Below are positions 26,401 to 36,981 of a DNA stretch of 64,000 nt, in pieces. Each line of letters begins with the position of its first letter. Position 1 is the first letter of the stretch. The stretch lies in the NCBI RefSeq assembly GCF_002209535.1, contig NZ_NJIG01000002.1:558001-622000 (forward strand). The letters are read 5' to 3'. Both the position numbers and the translations under genes were made by a program. Under the pieces are notes generated by a model that was not told the DNA's origin, searched no databases, and saw nothing but the letters and a program-made list of their open reading frames with translations. This stretch comes from Achromobacter marplatensis. GTDB lineage: Bacteria; Pseudomonadota; Gammaproteobacteria; Burkholderiales; Burkholderiaceae_B.

Positions 26401-26993
26401 AATTGAACACCTCGCGCGAACGCAAGGGCTTCCTGGATTCGCAGCACCAGGACTTGATGACCGCCATCGAGACCCTGGAAGACGCCATCCGCAAGATCGA
26501 CCGCGAAACCCGCGAGCTGCTGCAAGAAACGTTCAACATCGTGAACGGCCACTTCGGCGAGCTCTTCCCCAAGCTGTTCGGCGGGGGCGAGGCCAAGCTC
26601 AGCATGACCGGCGAGGAAATCCTGGACGCCGGCGTGCAGGTGATGGCCCAGCCTCCGGGCAAGCGCAACAGCACGATCCACCTGCTGTCGGGCGGCGAGA
26701 AAGCGCTGACCGCGACCGCGCTGGTGTTCGCGCTCTTCAAGCTGAACCCGGCGCCGTTCTGCCTGCTGGACGAGGTGGACGCCCCGCTGGACGACGCGAA
26801 CACCGAACGCTATGCGAACCTGGTTGCCAGCATGAGCGAGCAAACCCAGTTCCTGTTCATCTCGCACAACAAGATCGCCATGCAGATGGCAAAGCAACTG
26901 ATCGGGGTAACCATGCAAGAGCAAGGGGTTTCGCGTATCGTTGCGGTAGATATAGATTCGGCCGTGCAAATGATGGCCTCCGAAGCGGCATAA
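23460..26993 (+). CDS. smc: Chromosome segregation ATPase SMC
   Basis: Ring-forming ATPase that organises and segregates chromosomes with ScpA/ScpB; 1177 residues, typical length. The N-terminal head has Walker A VGPNGCGKSNIIDA. Two long coiled-coil arms rich in Glu, Gln, Ala and Arg (about 170-500 and 670-1010) flank a hinge at about 515-660 (LEPWLAKHELAGLSRLW onward). The C-terminal head carries signature LSGGEKALTATALVFALF and Walker B CLLDEVDAPLDDANTERY. The start is GTG 23460, giving the standard MRLTQLKLAGFKSF N-terminus. zipA follows after 46 nt. Confidence 0.97.
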   Translation: MRLTQLKLAGFKSFVDPTVIPVPSQLVGVVGPNGCGKSNIIDAVRWVLGEAKASELRGESMQDVIFNGSGHRKPAARASVEMVFDNSEGRAAGQWSTYAEIAVRRVLTRDGTSSYFVNNQQVRRRDIHDIFLGTGLGARGYAIIGQGMINRLIEARPEELRVFLEEAAGVSRYKERRRETENRLSDTRENLTRVEDILRELNSQLEKLEAQAEVATRYRELQADGEKKQHALWFLKETGAREERAKKAQEMAQAQNELEAAIAGLRAGEAALESRRQAHYAASDAVHAAQGGLYEANAQVSRLEAEIRHVVDSRNRLQSRRDQLQQQIAEWTSQREHCTEQIAQAEDDLATAAARTEEARATAEDAQAGLPSVEQRVREAAAGRDEMRAALARVEQNLALVAQTQRDADRQMQVLEQRRERLQQELRELHAPDPVRLEQLAGDRLAGEDQLEEAQEELATLEGRVPEADAERSRAQAAAQTDVQNLARLEARLSALVKLQEDVQKQGALEPWLAKHELAGLSRLWQKLHVEPGWETALESALRERMASLEVRSLDWARAFAEDAPPARLAFYQLPVAAPTPPAPAGLTPLASLLRITDPDLRTLLNDWLAGIYTATDVTQALAMRATLPAGSACVVKAGHLIDAHSVRFYAPDSEQAGLLARQQEIENLQREIKAQQLIADQARAAVARAEVAWQQVSQAIAPARTRVAEVTRRVHDIQLEHSRLQQQAEQSGERASRLRQDLEEIKVQEEDLLATREEAEARFETLDEELAEHQSRFADAEIDGETLAAQAEAARTRLRELERAAQEAEFAERGIQVRITDLQRNQQLAADQSQRGSVELEQLMGDLAELDASASQAGLQDALEARAEREEALSRARQEMENLAALLRGADEDRQQQEQTLEPRRARIMELQLQEQAARLAEEQFTEQLNAREVDREALAQDLANAPDEWRRASWLQQEVGRISRQIESLGSVNLAALDELNTSRERKGFLDSQHQDLMTAIETLEDAIRKIDRETRELLQETFNIVNGHFGELFPKLFGGGEAKLSMTGEEILDAGVQVMAQPPGKRNSTIHLLSGGEKALTATALVFALFKLNPAPFCLLDEVDAPLDDANTERYANLVASMSEQTQFLFISHNKIAMQMAKQLIGVTMQEQGVSRIVAVDIDSAVQMMASEAA

Positions 26994-27039
26994 ACCCAAT
27001 ATTCAGAAAGGCGCCGCACTGTTGGCGCGGGATTTACAC

Positions 27040-28116
27040 ATGAGTGATTTGCAGATCGGGCTGATTGCCCTGGGCGTCTTGCTGATACTGCTGGTGCTGG
27101 GATTCAACTGGTGGCAGGACCGGCGCGTCCGGCGCAAGATGCAGAGTCATTTCCCCACCTCCGAGCAGGATCCGCTGCTGGGCGGCGCCGCCGCGGCCAG
27201 CGCCACGGCGACGGCTTCGGGGGCGACTTCGCGTCGCGAACCCGGCATGGGCGGCGATGCGCCCCGCGCGCAAGGCCAGCCTGCGCCTGTGGATCCCGGC
27301 AGCGATGCCGACGATGCCGAGGAACCCGATCCCGCCTGCGAAGTGGTCATCGAGATCAACTTCGCCGAACCGGTGCGCGGCGCCGACCTGCTGCCGTATA
27401 TGCAAAGCCTGCGGCACGTGGGCCGCAAGCCCATGCGCGTGTTCGCCGAAACCGACCAGCGCCGCCATCGCGCGCGGGTCCATGCCGGCGAGACCTATGC
27501 CTCCATGCAGTTGGCCGTGCTGCTGGCCAACCGCAGCGGTCCGCTGACCGCCATCGAATGGTCGCAAGCCTGGGCCCGCGCCCAGGACATGGCCGAACGC
27601 TTTGACGCCACGATTGAGGGCCCGGACCAGCAAGCCGTGCTGGAGCAGGGCGCCCGTCTGGACGATACCTGCGCCGCCCTGGACACCCAGGTCGGCCTGA
27701 CTCTGATGCTAGGCGCCGCCCAACCGGCCGCTGAAGTCCTGTCCGTCGCTCGCGACACGGGTTTCGTGGCGGACGGCAACCGCCTGGCCTGGCCCGCCGA
27801 AAACGGCGTGACCCGCTTCACGTTGTCGCGTGCTGACGGCGCCGCCTTCGACGCTGGCATGGGCGGTGTCGAACGCCTCTACCTCCTGCTGGACGTCCCC
27901 TGCGCGCCGGCGGACAGCCGCGCCTTTGGCCGCATGGTGGATGTGGGCCGCGACCTGGCCGCGCGCCTGCGTGCAGAACTGGTTGACGACCAGGGCAAAC
28001 CGCTGGCCGACGGTTCGGAAACGGTGATCGACGAACGGCTGCAAGTGCTGTTCGAACAGCTCGAACAAGCGGGCCTGCCCGCCGGAAGCGAGCGCGCTCA
28101 ACGGGTGTTTGCGTAA
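27040..28116 (+). CDS. zipA: Cell division protein ZipA
   Basis: FtsZ-tethering division protein, 358 residues. One N-terminal membrane helix (LQIGLIALGVLLILLVLGF) is followed by a basic patch, an Ala/Gly/Pro/Asp-rich unstructured linker to about residue 105, and a C-terminal ZipA FtsZ-binding domain (about 110-355, starting near CEVVIEINFAEPVRGADLL). The start is taken at ATG 27040; an in-frame TTG at 27022 is less likely. Its stop TAA touches the ligA ATG directly. The order smc-zipA-ligA supports the call despite the low sequence conservation of this family. Confidence 0.92.
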   Translation: MSDLQIGLIALGVLLILLVLGFNWWQDRRVRRKMQSHFPTSEQDPLLGGAAAASATATASGATSRREPGMGGDAPRAQGQPAPVDPGSDADDAEEPDPACEVVIEINFAEPVRGADLLPYMQSLRHVGRKPMRVFAETDQRRHRARVHAGETYASMQLAVLLANRSGPLTAIEWSQAWARAQDMAERFDATIEGPDQQAVLEQGARLDDTCAALDTQVGLTLMLGAAQPAAEVLSVARDTGFVADGNRLAWPAENGVTRFTLSRADGAAFDAGMGGVERLYLLLDVPCAPADSRAFGRMVDVGRDLAARLRAELVDDQGKPLADGSETVIDERLQVLFEQLEQAGLPAGSERAQRVFA

Positions 28117-30219
<2,103 letters not shown>

Positions 30220-30260
30220 GCCCAGGCCCGAGTTCCCACTCAGTCTTCCCTGCAAAACGA

Positions 30261-30294
30261 AAAAGCTGCACGCCTTGGGCGCGCAGCTTTTTTT
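30261..30294 (+). terminator. Terminator of smc-zipA-ligA
   Basis: Stem AAAAGCTGC/GCAGCTTTTT with an inner CGCC/GGCG pairing, followed by T. It lies about 40 nt after the ligA stop. Confidence 0.9.
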
Positions 30295-30314
30295 GCTTCA
30301 GGGCGGCTTGAGGC

Positions 30315-30347
30315 AAAAAAAAACTGCCCGCATCGGCGGGCAGTTTT
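30315..30347 (-). terminator. Terminator of the par27 operon
   Basis: CTGCCCGC and GCGGGCAG arms, preceded on the plus strand by nine A, which gives a strong T tract on the minus strand. It sits 18 nt after the stop of the parvulin gene. Confidence 0.92.
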
Positions 30348-30364
30348 CTTGGCTGGCGAGAGGC

Positions 30365-31141
30365 TTACTGAATCTTGGCCTTGTCGCGCAGCTGCTTCTG
30401 GTAGTCGGCCAGGGTTTGCTGGCGCAGCATTTCTTCCAGTTGCGGACGCACTTGATCCAGCGGCGGGAATTCCACCGGGCGGGTGTCGTCAACCATGATG
30501 ATGTGCCAGCCGAACTGGGTTTGCACCGGCTTGTCGACCAGTTGGCCCTTCTTCAGCTGGGTCACGGCTTGCGCGAACGGCTGGACGTAGTTGGTCGGAG
30601 GAGCCCAACCCAGATCGCCACCCTTTTCGGCGCTGCCGGGGTCCTTCGAGTTCTTCTTGGCCAGGTCGTCGAACTTGCTCTTGTTGCTCTTGATCTGGGC
30701 CAGCAGGTCATTGGCCGTCTTCTCGTCTTCGACGAGGATGTGACGGACCTTGTATTCCATCTTGCCGGCTTGTTCCTTCTTGATCTTGTCGTATTCCGCC
30801 GTGACCTTGGCTTCCGACACCGGATTCTTGGCCAGGTAGTCGGCCATCAGGGCGCGCACCAGGATGCCTTGGCGGGCCAGTTCGACTTCGGTCTGAACAT
30901 CGGCCTGCTTGGCGATACCGCTGGATTCGGCAGCTTGCACGAAGATCTGGCGGTTGATCATTTCTTGCTTGACCTGTTCGCGCAGCTGCGGCGAATCGGT
31001 TGCGCCTTGGCTGACCAGCAGCTTGACGAATTGATCCAGGTTCTTTTGCGGAATGGCCTTACCGTTGACGGTTGCCACGTTTTGCGCGAAAGCAGGCACG
31101 GCGATGACGCAGGCCGCAGCCAGCATGACGATGCGTTTCAT
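30365..31141 (-). CDS. Periplasmic parvulin-type peptidyl-prolyl isomerase (Par27-like)
   Basis: A 258-residue exported folding factor. Residues 1-19 form a signal peptide (AVPAFA-QN). A helical chaperone-like N-terminal region is followed by a parvulin domain at about 128-222 (EYKVRHILVEDEKTANDLL, GSAEKGGDLGWAPP, VQTQFGWHIIMVDDTRP) and a charged C-terminal helix. This architecture and size match Par27 of B. pertussis, a periplasmic isomerase with chaperone activity on outer-membrane proteins. It is the last gene of a four-gene minus-strand run. AAAGGA lies just before the ATG. Confidence 0.92.
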   Translation of the reverse strand: MKRIVMLAAACVIAVPAFAQNVATVNGKAIPQKNLDQFVKLLVSQGATDSPQLREQVKQEMINRQIFVQAAESSGIAKQADVQTEVELARQGILVRALMADYLAKNPVSEAKVTAEYDKIKKEQAGKMEYKVRHILVEDEKTANDLLAQIKSNKSKFDDLAKKNSKDPGSAEKGGDLGWAPPTNYVQPFAQAVTQLKKGQLVDKPVQTQFGWHIIMVDDTRPVEFPPLDQVRPQLEEMLRQQTLADYQKQLRDKAKIQ

Positions 31142-31158
31142 GAATATCCTTTGACTTT

Positions 31159-31428
31159 CTATTTGGGAGCCTGGGCATCTAGCGCAAGCGCATGAATCGG
31201 ATAGGGGATCAAATCTTGCAAATGATGATACACCAGCCTATGTCGCGCCACGGCGGAGAGCCCTGCAAAGCAAGACGCAACGATGTGCACGCGATAGTGG
31301 CCGGCGCCGTTTTTACTGCCTTCGTGGCCGGCATGCAAATGCGAGTCGTCCAGAATGTCCAAAGTGAGGGGTTCCAGGGCGGCTAGGCGCTCCCGGATCA
31401 GGGCGATGCGGTCGGTGGTGTCTGACAT
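31159..31428 (-). CDS. bolA: BolA family protein
   Basis: Small cytoplasmic protein (89 residues) of the BolA family, which works with monothiol glutaredoxins in iron-sulfur handling and affects morphology under stress. The family core is seen in LDILDDSHLHAGHEG, HYRVHIVASCFAGLSAVARHRLVYHHL and the final IHALALDAQAP, with conserved His residues. It lies between yciB and par27 on one strand, with 17 nt to the parvulin gene. Confidence 0.93.
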   Translation of the reverse strand: MSDTTDRIALIRERLAALEPLTLDILDDSHLHAGHEGSKNGAGHYRVHIVASCFAGLSAVARHRLVYHHLQDLIPYPIHALALDAQAPK

Positions 31429-31498
31429 GGCGGCAAGGGGTAAGTTCCGGCGCGCCGCCCGGGGGCGGGCGCGCCGATAAGGAGGGCCGTCTGGCGGA

Positions 31499-32074
31499 TC
31501 AGGGCTTGCCCGGCGGGGTGCCGGAGCCGGCGTTTTCGTCGGTCTGGATGTGTTTGCCCAGCCATACCGACTGGCCGATCACGAACACGACCATCAGGCC
31601 CATCAGGCCGAAGGCCTTGAAGCTGACCCATTGCGATTCGGTGAAATGGCCGGAGAACGCCACATACAGGTTCAGCGCGCCAGCGATCAGGAAGAAGCCG
31701 GCCCAGACCAGGTTCAGCTTGTCCCAGGCCGCGTCGGGCAACTGGATCTGCTTTTCCATCAGCCGGCGGATCAGGTTGCGGCCGAACAGCAGGCGGGCGA
31801 ACAGCAGCGCGCCGCCGAACAGCCAATACAGCACCGTGGGCTTCCATTTGATGAAGACGTCGCTGTGCAGCCAGATCGTGGCGCCGCCGAAGACCAGGAT
31901 GACCGTCAGGTTGATCCAGTGCATGGCCTCGGTGGGGCGGCCCGTGGCTTTGAGCCAGATGATCTGCAGCACGGCCGCCGCCATCGCGACGCCCGTGGCA
32001 ATGAAGATGTCCGTGTACCGGTAGGCGATGAAGAACAGGAACAGCGGAAACAGGTCGAACAGAAACTTCTTCAT
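31499..32074 (-). CDS. yciB: Inner membrane septation protein YciB/IspZ
   Basis: A 191-residue inner-membrane protein with five hydrophobic segments, matching YciB (septation protein A), which contributes to cell-envelope and division integrity. Typical features are the start MKKFLFDLFPLFLFFIAYR, the segment WINLTVILVFGGATIWLH and WKPTVLYWLFGGALL. Its ATG follows the msrB stop directly (TGAATG), so it is translationally coupled to msrB. Confidence 0.95.
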   Translation of the reverse strand: MKKFLFDLFPLFLFFIAYRYTDIFIATGVAMAAAVLQIIWLKATGRPTEAMHWINLTVILVFGGATIWLHSDVFIKWKPTVLYWLFGGALLFARLLFGRNLIRRLMEKQIQLPDAAWDKLNLVWAGFFLIAGALNLYVAFSGHFTESQWVSFKAFGLMGLMVVFVIGQSVWLGKHIQTDENAGSGTPPGKP

Positions 32075-32473
32075 TCAGTCTTCTATGGGTTCAAACGTCA
32101 TCGACAGGGAGTTGATGCAATAGCGCAGCCCGGTGGGCTCGGGGCCGTCGGGGAAGACGTGGCCCAGATGCGAATCGCAGACGTTGCACAGCACTTCGGT
32201 GCGCACCATCCCGTGGGTGGTGTCGCGCTCTTCACGAACCAGTTCCGGGTCCAGCGGCTGGAAGTAGCTGGGCCAGCCACAGCCGGCGTCGAATTTGGTG
32301 TCGGATGCGAACAGGGCCGTGCCACAGCCCACGCAGCGGTAGATGCCGGGCGTGGTGGTATTCCAGTAACGCCCGGTGAATGCACGTTCGGTACCCTTTT
32401 CCCGGGTGACCACGTATTCTTCGGGGGAAAGCTGTGCGCGCCATTCGGCGTCGGATTTGCGTACTTTTTCCAT
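32075..32473 (-). CDS. msrB: Peptide-methionine (R)-S-oxide reductase
   Basis: Repairs oxidised methionine (R epimer) in proteins; cytoplasmic, 132 residues. Two CxxC pairs (CVGC, CNVC) bind zinc, and the catalytic Cys lies in [21 protein letters not shown] and [10 protein letters not shown] are family motifs. The start is ATG 32473 ([11 protein letters not shown]) with AAGAG five bases upstream; the frame continues open further upstream but without family similarity. First gene of msrB-yciB-bolA-par27, divergent from bioM. Confidence 0.95.
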   Translation of the reverse strand: MEKVRKSDAEWRAQLSPEEYVVTREKGTERAFTGRYWNTTTPGIYRCVGCGTALFASDTKFDAGCGWPSYFQPLDPELVREERDTTHGMVRTEVLCNVCDSHLGHVFPDGPEPTGLRYCINSLSMTFEPIED

Positions 32474-32492
32474 ATGAGCTCTTGGAGTCCCG

Positions 32493-32517
32493 ATGCCCGA
32501 AATGGTTCGGGCATAAT
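32493..32517 (+). promoter_or_regulatory. Palindrome overlapping the -10 of bioM
   Basis: Perfect 9-bp arms ATGCCCGAA (32493-32501) and TTCGGGCAT (32506-32514) around ATGG. The right arm overlaps CATAAT (32512-32517), which ends 8 nt before the bioM ATG. This suits a repressor site in the msrB/bioM divergent spacer. Confidence 0.5.
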
Positions 32518-32525
32518 CCCGCCCC

Positions 32526-33203
32526 ATGTTAATCGAGTTTGACCAGGCGGTAGTGTCCACGCCCCAGGCGGAAGTGTTGCGCGGGGTGAGCCTGACCCTG
32601 GCCGAACGCCGCATCGGCATCGTCGGCCCCAACGGCGCCGGCAAGAGCACGCTGGCGCGCCTGGTCAACGGCCTGGTGCTGCCTTCCGCGGGCAGCGTGC
32701 GGGTGGATGGGCTGGATACGCGCCGGGACCTGAAGGCCGTGCGCCAGCGGGTCGGCTTCGTGTTCCAGAACCCCGAGAACCAGATTGTCTTTCCCATCGT
32801 GCGGGAAGACCTGGCATTTGGCCTGAAGCGCCTGGAACCCGACAAGGCGCGGCGCGAAAGCCGCATCGAATCCCAATTGGGCGCGCTGGGCGTGGGGCAT
32901 CTGGCCGATCGCACCAGCCACACATTGTCGGGCGGCGAGCGCCAGCTAGTGGCCCTGGCGGCCGTCCTGGTGATGGAGCCGGCGCTGATCGTCTTCGACG
33001 AGCCCACCACCCAGCTGGACCTGCGTAACCGCAACCGGGTACGCAACGCCATCGCTGGGCTGCCTCACGACGCCATTGTCGTCAGCCACGATCTGGAACT
33101 GCTGGAAGACTTCGACCGCGTGCTGGTCGTGCGCGACGGGGGCATCGCCGCCGACGATACGCCGGGCGCCGCCCTGCGCTGGTACCGGGAGCATTGCGCA
33201 TGA
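32526..33203 (+). CDS. bioM: Biotin ECF transporter ATPase BioM
   Basis: Energising ATPase of an energy-coupling-factor biotin importer, 225 residues. Walker [11 protein letters not shown]-loop [21 protein letters not shown] (typical of ECF ATPases), signature [12 protein letters not shown], Walker [13 protein letters not shown] and switch His in VVSHD are all present. It starts at ATG 32526 without a Shine-Dalgarno sequence. The stop overlaps bioN (ATGA). The next genes being BioN and BioY assigns it to biotin uptake rather than cobalt. Confidence 0.93.
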   Translation: MLIEFDQAVVSTPQAEVLRGVSLTLAERRIGIVGPNGAGKSTLARLVNGLVLPSAGSVRVDGLDTRRDLKAVRQRVGFVFQNPENQIVFPIVREDLAFGLKRLEPDKARRESRIESQLGALGVGHLADRTSHTLSGGERQLVALAAVLVMEPALIVFDEPTTQLDLRNRNRVRNAIAGLPHDAIVVSHDLELLEDFDRVLVVRDGGIAADDTPGAALRWYREHCA

Positions 33204-33796
33204 TGGAGTCGCTATACGTCGTCGGCCAGTCGCCGTTGCACCGGCTGCCGGCCTGGTTCAAGCTCGCGGCGCTGATCGGAGCCGGGGCAGGGCTGTTCAT
33301 GCTGCGCGACCCGCGCTGGCTGGCTGTGGCATTTGCCGCGGCGGCGGCGCTGGTCGGATCCACGGGCGTCGCTGCGGCCGCCGTCTGGCGCCAGGTGCGG
33401 GGGCTGCTCTGGGTGCTGCTGGCCGTCGCGCTGTTCACCGGATGGTTTCAAGGCTGGGTCGAGGCGCTGGCTGTGGTGCTGCGCATCGGGGCGATGGTGG
33501 GGCTGGCGCTGGCGGTCACGCTGGCCACCCGCACCTCGGACCTGATCGCCGTCTGTGAACGCGCGCTGATGCCGTTTGAACGCATCGGCCTCGCGGATGC
33601 CGGCAAGGTCGCGCTGGCCTTGGCGCTGGCCTTGCGCTTCGTCCCCGAGATCTGGCGCAATTTCCAGGAGATCCGCGAAGCGCAAGCCGCCCGCGGGCTT
33701 GGCGCCCACCCGGTCGCCTTGATCGTGCCGCTGATCGTGCTGACGTTGAAGCGCGCCCAGGAAGTCGCCGAAGCCATCGACGCGCGCAGCCCCTGA
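33200..33796 (+). CDS. bioN: Biotin ECF transporter transmembrane protein BioN
   Basis: Transmembrane coupling (T) component of the biotin importer, 198 residues with about five helices. The two Ala-Arg-containing coupling motifs are visible: IREAQAARGLG and EVAEAIDARSP, which contact the ATPase. It starts at ATG 33200 overlapping the bioM stop; another ATG follows immediately at 33203. bioY begins 39 nt downstream behind its own ribosome binding site (AGAGGGGAAACC). Confidence 0.92.
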   Translation: MMESLYVVGQSPLHRLPAWFKLAALIGAGAGLFMLRDPRWLAVAFAAAAALVGSTGVAAAAVWRQVRGLLWVLLAVALFTGWFQGWVEALAVVLRIGAMVGLALAVTLATRTSDLIAVCERALMPFERIGLADAGKVALALALALRFVPEIWRNFQEIREAQAARGLGAHPVALIVPLIVLTLKRAQEVAEAIDARSP

Positions 33797-33835
33797 GGGC
33801 GGCGCGCACAGCCTTGATTCCTTAGAGGGGAAACC

Positions 33836-34393
33836 ATGAAATCCAATAACACCGTGCTGATCGCGCTGTTCGCGGCGCTGATCGTGGTCTTGAGCCTGAT
33901 GCCGCCCATTCCACTGCCCGGCATTCCGGTGCCGATCACCTTGCAGACGCTGGGCGCCATGCTGGCCGGCGCGATGCTGGGGCCGCTGCGCGGTGCGCTG
34001 GCCTGCCTGCTGTATCTGGCCCTGGCGGCGATCGGCCTGCCGGTGCTGCCGGGCGGCCGGGGCGGTCTGGGCGCCTTCTTCGGCCCCACCGGCGGGTTCC
34101 TGGTCGGGATGGTGGCGGGCGCCTTCGTGACGGGCTGGCTGGCGCGCCGTCTGGCGGGCCGCGCCACGGGCACCTGGACGGTGTTGGCGGGTTATGTGGC
34201 CGCATGCGTCGTGGGCGGCATCGCGGTGGTATACGCCTTTGGCGTGCCGTGGCTGGCGTCGGTGACCAAGATGGGGTTGCCCAAGGCGGCGACGGCGGTG
34301 GCGGTGTTCCTGCCGGGCGATCTGGTCAAGGCCGTGGTGGCGGCGTGGGTGGCCTCGCGTGTTGAACGCGTCTGGCCGATGCTGGGACGCTAG
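33836..34393 (+). CDS. bioY: Biotin transporter substrate-binding protein BioY
   Basis: Membrane-embedded biotin-binding S component, 185 residues, six helices. It shows PLPGIPVPITLQTLGAMLAG, GLPVLPGGRGGLGAFFGPTGGF and the late FLPGDLVKAVVAA segment, all typical of BioY. With BioM and BioN it forms a complete tripartite uptake system. I saw no biotin synthesis genes in the window and no BirA-like operator. Confidence 0.95.
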   Translation: MKSNNTVLIALFAALIVVLSLMPPIPLPGIPVPITLQTLGAMLAGAMLGPLRGALACLLYLALAAIGLPVLPGGRGGLGAFFGPTGGFLVGMVAGAFVTGWLARRLAGRATGTWTVLAGYVAACVVGGIAVVYAFGVPWLASVTKMGLPKAATAVAVFLPGDLVKAVVAAWVASRVERVWPMLGR

Positions 34394-34628
34394 GCTGGCG
34401 GCACAGGGAATCCCCCAACTGACGCGCCGAAAGTTTTTCTAGTACAAGTTCGCCATTAACGAATGCGTTTGCTAAAACAAGGTTTCCGTAGCACATCAGG
34501 GATTTACCGTAGTTGCGGGAAGTCATCTGATACTGTTTTAACCATATAATATTTTTTTCTGTATAACTTTAACTAGGCTCGCTTCGCCTCAATCGAGGCA
34601 CATAAGAGCCACCACAGGAGACAAAAAT
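34394..34628 (+). promoter_or_regulatory. AT-rich promoter region of the first liv-type operon
   Basis: 235 bp without a gene, strikingly AT-rich in the second half. It holds a perfect TATAAT at 34545-34550 and a second candidate TATAAC at 34562-34567; no good -35 is visible. A GGAG ribosome binding site precedes the ATG at 34629. Confidence 0.55.
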
Positions 34629-35792
34629 ATGCGCAAGCACTTCGGCTTGTCCGCGGCGGCTGCCGCTTTCGCCCTGACTCTGCCGCTCCTGGCGAGCGCA
34701 CAGGTCAAGGTGGGCGTGACGGTATCCAGCACCGGCCCCGCCGCGTCGCTGGGGATCCCCGAGCGCAACACCGTGGCATTGCTGCCCAAGGAAGTGGCCG
34801 GCCAGAAGATCGAATGGATCGTCCTGGACGACGCTACCGACACGACGCAAGCCGTCAAGAACTCGCGCAAGCTGGCCTCCGACGACAAGGTCGACGTGCT
34901 GATCGGCACGTCCGTGACCCCGGGCTCGCTCGCTATGGTGGACGTGGCTGCCGAAGCCAAGGTGCCGATGATCAGCGTGGCCGCCAGCGCCAAGATCGTC
35001 GAGCCGGTGGACGAGAAGCGCCGCTGGGTCTTCAAGACCCCGCAGAACGATGCGCTGATGGCCGGCGCCCTGGCTGACGCCATGGCCAAGTCCAAGGTCA
35101 AGACGCTGGGCTTCATCGGCTTTGCCGACGCCTACGGCGACGGCTGGCTGGACGTGATGCAAAAGTCCGCCAAGGCCAAGGGCATCGAGATCGTCGCCAT
35201 TGAAAAATACAGCCGTACCGACACCAGCGTGACGGGCCAGGTCCTGAAGCTGGTCGGCGCAAAGCCCGACGCCATCCTGATCGCCGGCGCCGGCACCCCG
35301 TCGGCCCTGCCGCAGAAAGAACTGAAGGCCCGTAACTACGGCGGCACCATCTATCAGACCCACGGCGCCGCCAATAACGACGTGCTGCGTGTCTGCGGCA
35401 AGGACTGCGACGGCATGTTCCTGCCGGCCGGCCCGCTGCTGGTGGCAGCCCAGTTGCCCGATTCCAACCCGGTCAAGAAGTCGGCCCTGGCCTACGTCGA
35501 GACCTACGAGAAGGCCAACGGCGCCGGCTCGACCAACACGTTCGGCGGCCACATGTGGGACGCCGGCCAACTGGTCGTGGCGGCATTGCCGGTGGCGTTG
35601 AAGTCGGGCGCCAAGCCCGGCACGCCGGAATTCCGCGTTGCCATGCGCGACGCGCTGGAAGGCGTGAAGGATCTGGCTGCCTCGCAAGGCGTGTTCAACA
35701 TGTCGCCCACCGACCACGCCGGCTTTGACGAGCGTTCGCGCGTCATCGTCAAGGTCGAAGGCGGCAAGTGGGTCTATCAGCCCGGCCTGTAA
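34629..35792 (+). CDS. ABC transporter substrate-binding protein, branched-chain amino acid type
   Basis: Periplasmic binding protein of 387 residues with a clear signal peptide (MRKHFGLSAAAAAFALTLPL to ASA-QVKVG). The type I periplasmic-binding fold of the LivJ/K family is seen in KVGVTVSSTGPAASLGIPER, LDDATDTTQAVKNSRKL, DVLIGTSVTPGS and GFADAYGDGWLDVMQ. A Cys pair (CGKDC) may form a disulfide. It heads an operon with a LivH permease, a LivM-LivG fusion and LivF. Ligand is not certain: branched-chain amino acids, other amino acids or amides are possible. Confidence 0.9.
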   Translation: MRKHFGLSAAAAAFALTLPLLASAQVKVGVTVSSTGPAASLGIPERNTVALLPKEVAGQKIEWIVLDDATDTTQAVKNSRKLASDDKVDVLIGTSVTPGSLAMVDVAAEAKVPMISVAASAKIVEPVDEKRRWVFKTPQNDALMAGALADAMAKSKVKTLGFIGFADAYGDGWLDVMQKSAKAKGIEIVAIEKYSRTDTSVTGQVLKLVGAKPDAILIAGAGTPSALPQKELKARNYGGTIYQTHGAANNDVLRVCGKDCDGMFLPAGPLLVAAQLPDSNPVKKSALAYVETYEKANGAGSTNTFGGHMWDAGQLVVAALPVALKSGAKPGTPEFRVAMRDALEGVKDLAASQGVFNMSPTDHAGFDERSRVIVKVEGGKWVYQPGL

Positions 35793-35938
35793 TTCCCCAG
35801 GATTGCCCGATCCACGGGTGCGCGACGTAAGGCAGGCGCCAGTCGCTGGCGCTTGCCTTGCGGCACCCGAGCAATGCTTCGCACCGGCCTTTCCGGCCGG
35901 TGTGTCGTATCAGCAAGAAATCACAAGGTAGTTGTTCG

Positions 35939-36976
35939 ATGGATTCCTCAATTGCGCTGATCCTGCTGCAAGACGGTGTCGTCAACGGCGCTATCTATGC
36001 CCTGTTGGGCATGGCTCTGGTGCTGGTTTTCGCCGTCACGCGCGTCATTTTCATACCCCAGGGCGAGTTCGTGGCGTTTGGCGCCTTGACGCTCGCCATG
36101 CTGGTGGACGGCAAGGTGCCCGGCACCGCCTATTTGCTGCCGCTGCTGGGCGCCGTCTGCCTGGCGCTTGAACTGCTGCGCGCCGTGCGCACCCGCAGCT
36201 TCGCCGGCCTGCCCAAATCGCTGGTCACCTGTGTCGTCCTGCCGCTGGCGCTGTTCTGGGTGACCAAGAGCTATACCGGACCGGACAACTCGCTGTGGCT
36301 GAACATGCTGCTGACGCTGTTGCTGGTGATCCCGATGGGCCCGATGGTTTACCGCATCGTCTACCAGCCGTTGGCCGAAGCCACCGTGCTGGTGTTGCTG
36401 ATCGTCTCCGTGGCCGTGCACTTTGCCTTGATGGGCTTGGCACTGGTGTTTTTTGGCGCCGAAGGCTGGCGCACGCCGGCGTTCGTCAGCGGCCAGGTGG
36501 ATCTGGGCTTCATGGTCTGGTCCGCGCAAAGCCTGTTCGTGGTGGCGACCTGCGCGCTGCTGATCGTGGCCCTGTGGCTGTTCTTCGGCAAGACGCTGTA
36601 TGGCCGCGCGTTGCGCGCCACTGCCGTCAACCGCCGCGGCGCGCGGCTGGTCGGCATCAGCACCACCATGTCCGGCAGCCTGACGTTCACGCTGGCGGTG
36701 GGTATCGGCGCCATGTCCGGCATGCTGATCGCGCCCATCACCACCGTCTACTACGACACGGGCTTCCTGATCGGCTTGAAGGGCTTCGTGGGCGCCATCA
36801 TCGGCGGCCTGGCCAGCTACCCCATCGCCGCGGCGGGTTCGCTGCTGGTCGGCGTGCTGGAGTCGTTCTCGTCCTTCTGGGCCAGCGCCTATAAGGAAGT
36901 GATTGTCTTTACCCTGATTATCCCGGTTCTGGTGTGGCGTTCGTTCAGCACCCATCACGTGGACGAAGAGGAATAA
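35939..36976 (+). CDS. ABC transporter permease, LivH type
   Basis: Inner-membrane permease of the LivH family, 345 residues. It starts at ATG 35939 ([20 protein letters not shown]) behind AAGGTAG, and contains [25 protein letters not shown] and the cytoplasmic coupling-loop region [21 protein letters not shown]. It is longer than classic LivH (about 290-310) because of an extra hydrophobic insert at about 50-125. It lies 146 nt after the binding-protein gene and 5 nt before the fused permease/ATPase gene. Confidence 0.9.
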   Translation: MDSSIALILLQDGVVNGAIYALLGMALVLVFAVTRVIFIPQGEFVAFGALTLAMLVDGKVPGTAYLLPLLGAVCLALELLRAVRTRSFAGLPKSLVTCVVLPLALFWVTKSYTGPDNSLWLNMLLTLLLVIPMGPMVYRIVYQPLAEATVLVLLIVSVAVHFALMGLALVFFGAEGWRTPAFVSGQVDLGFMVWSAQSLFVVATCALLIVALWLFFGKTLYGRALRATAVNRRGARLVGISTTMSGSLTFTLAVGIGAMSGMLIAPITTVYYDTGFLIGLKGFVGAIIGGLASYPIAAAGSLLVGVLESFSSFWASAYKEVIVFTLIIPVLVWRSFSTHHVDEEE

Positions 36977-36981
36977 ACGTC

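Noticed and set aside
32474..33052. N-terminal extension of the msrB frame across bioM
   Set aside because: The frame is open but Arg/Ser-rich without similarity; MsrB starts cleanly at ATG 32473.
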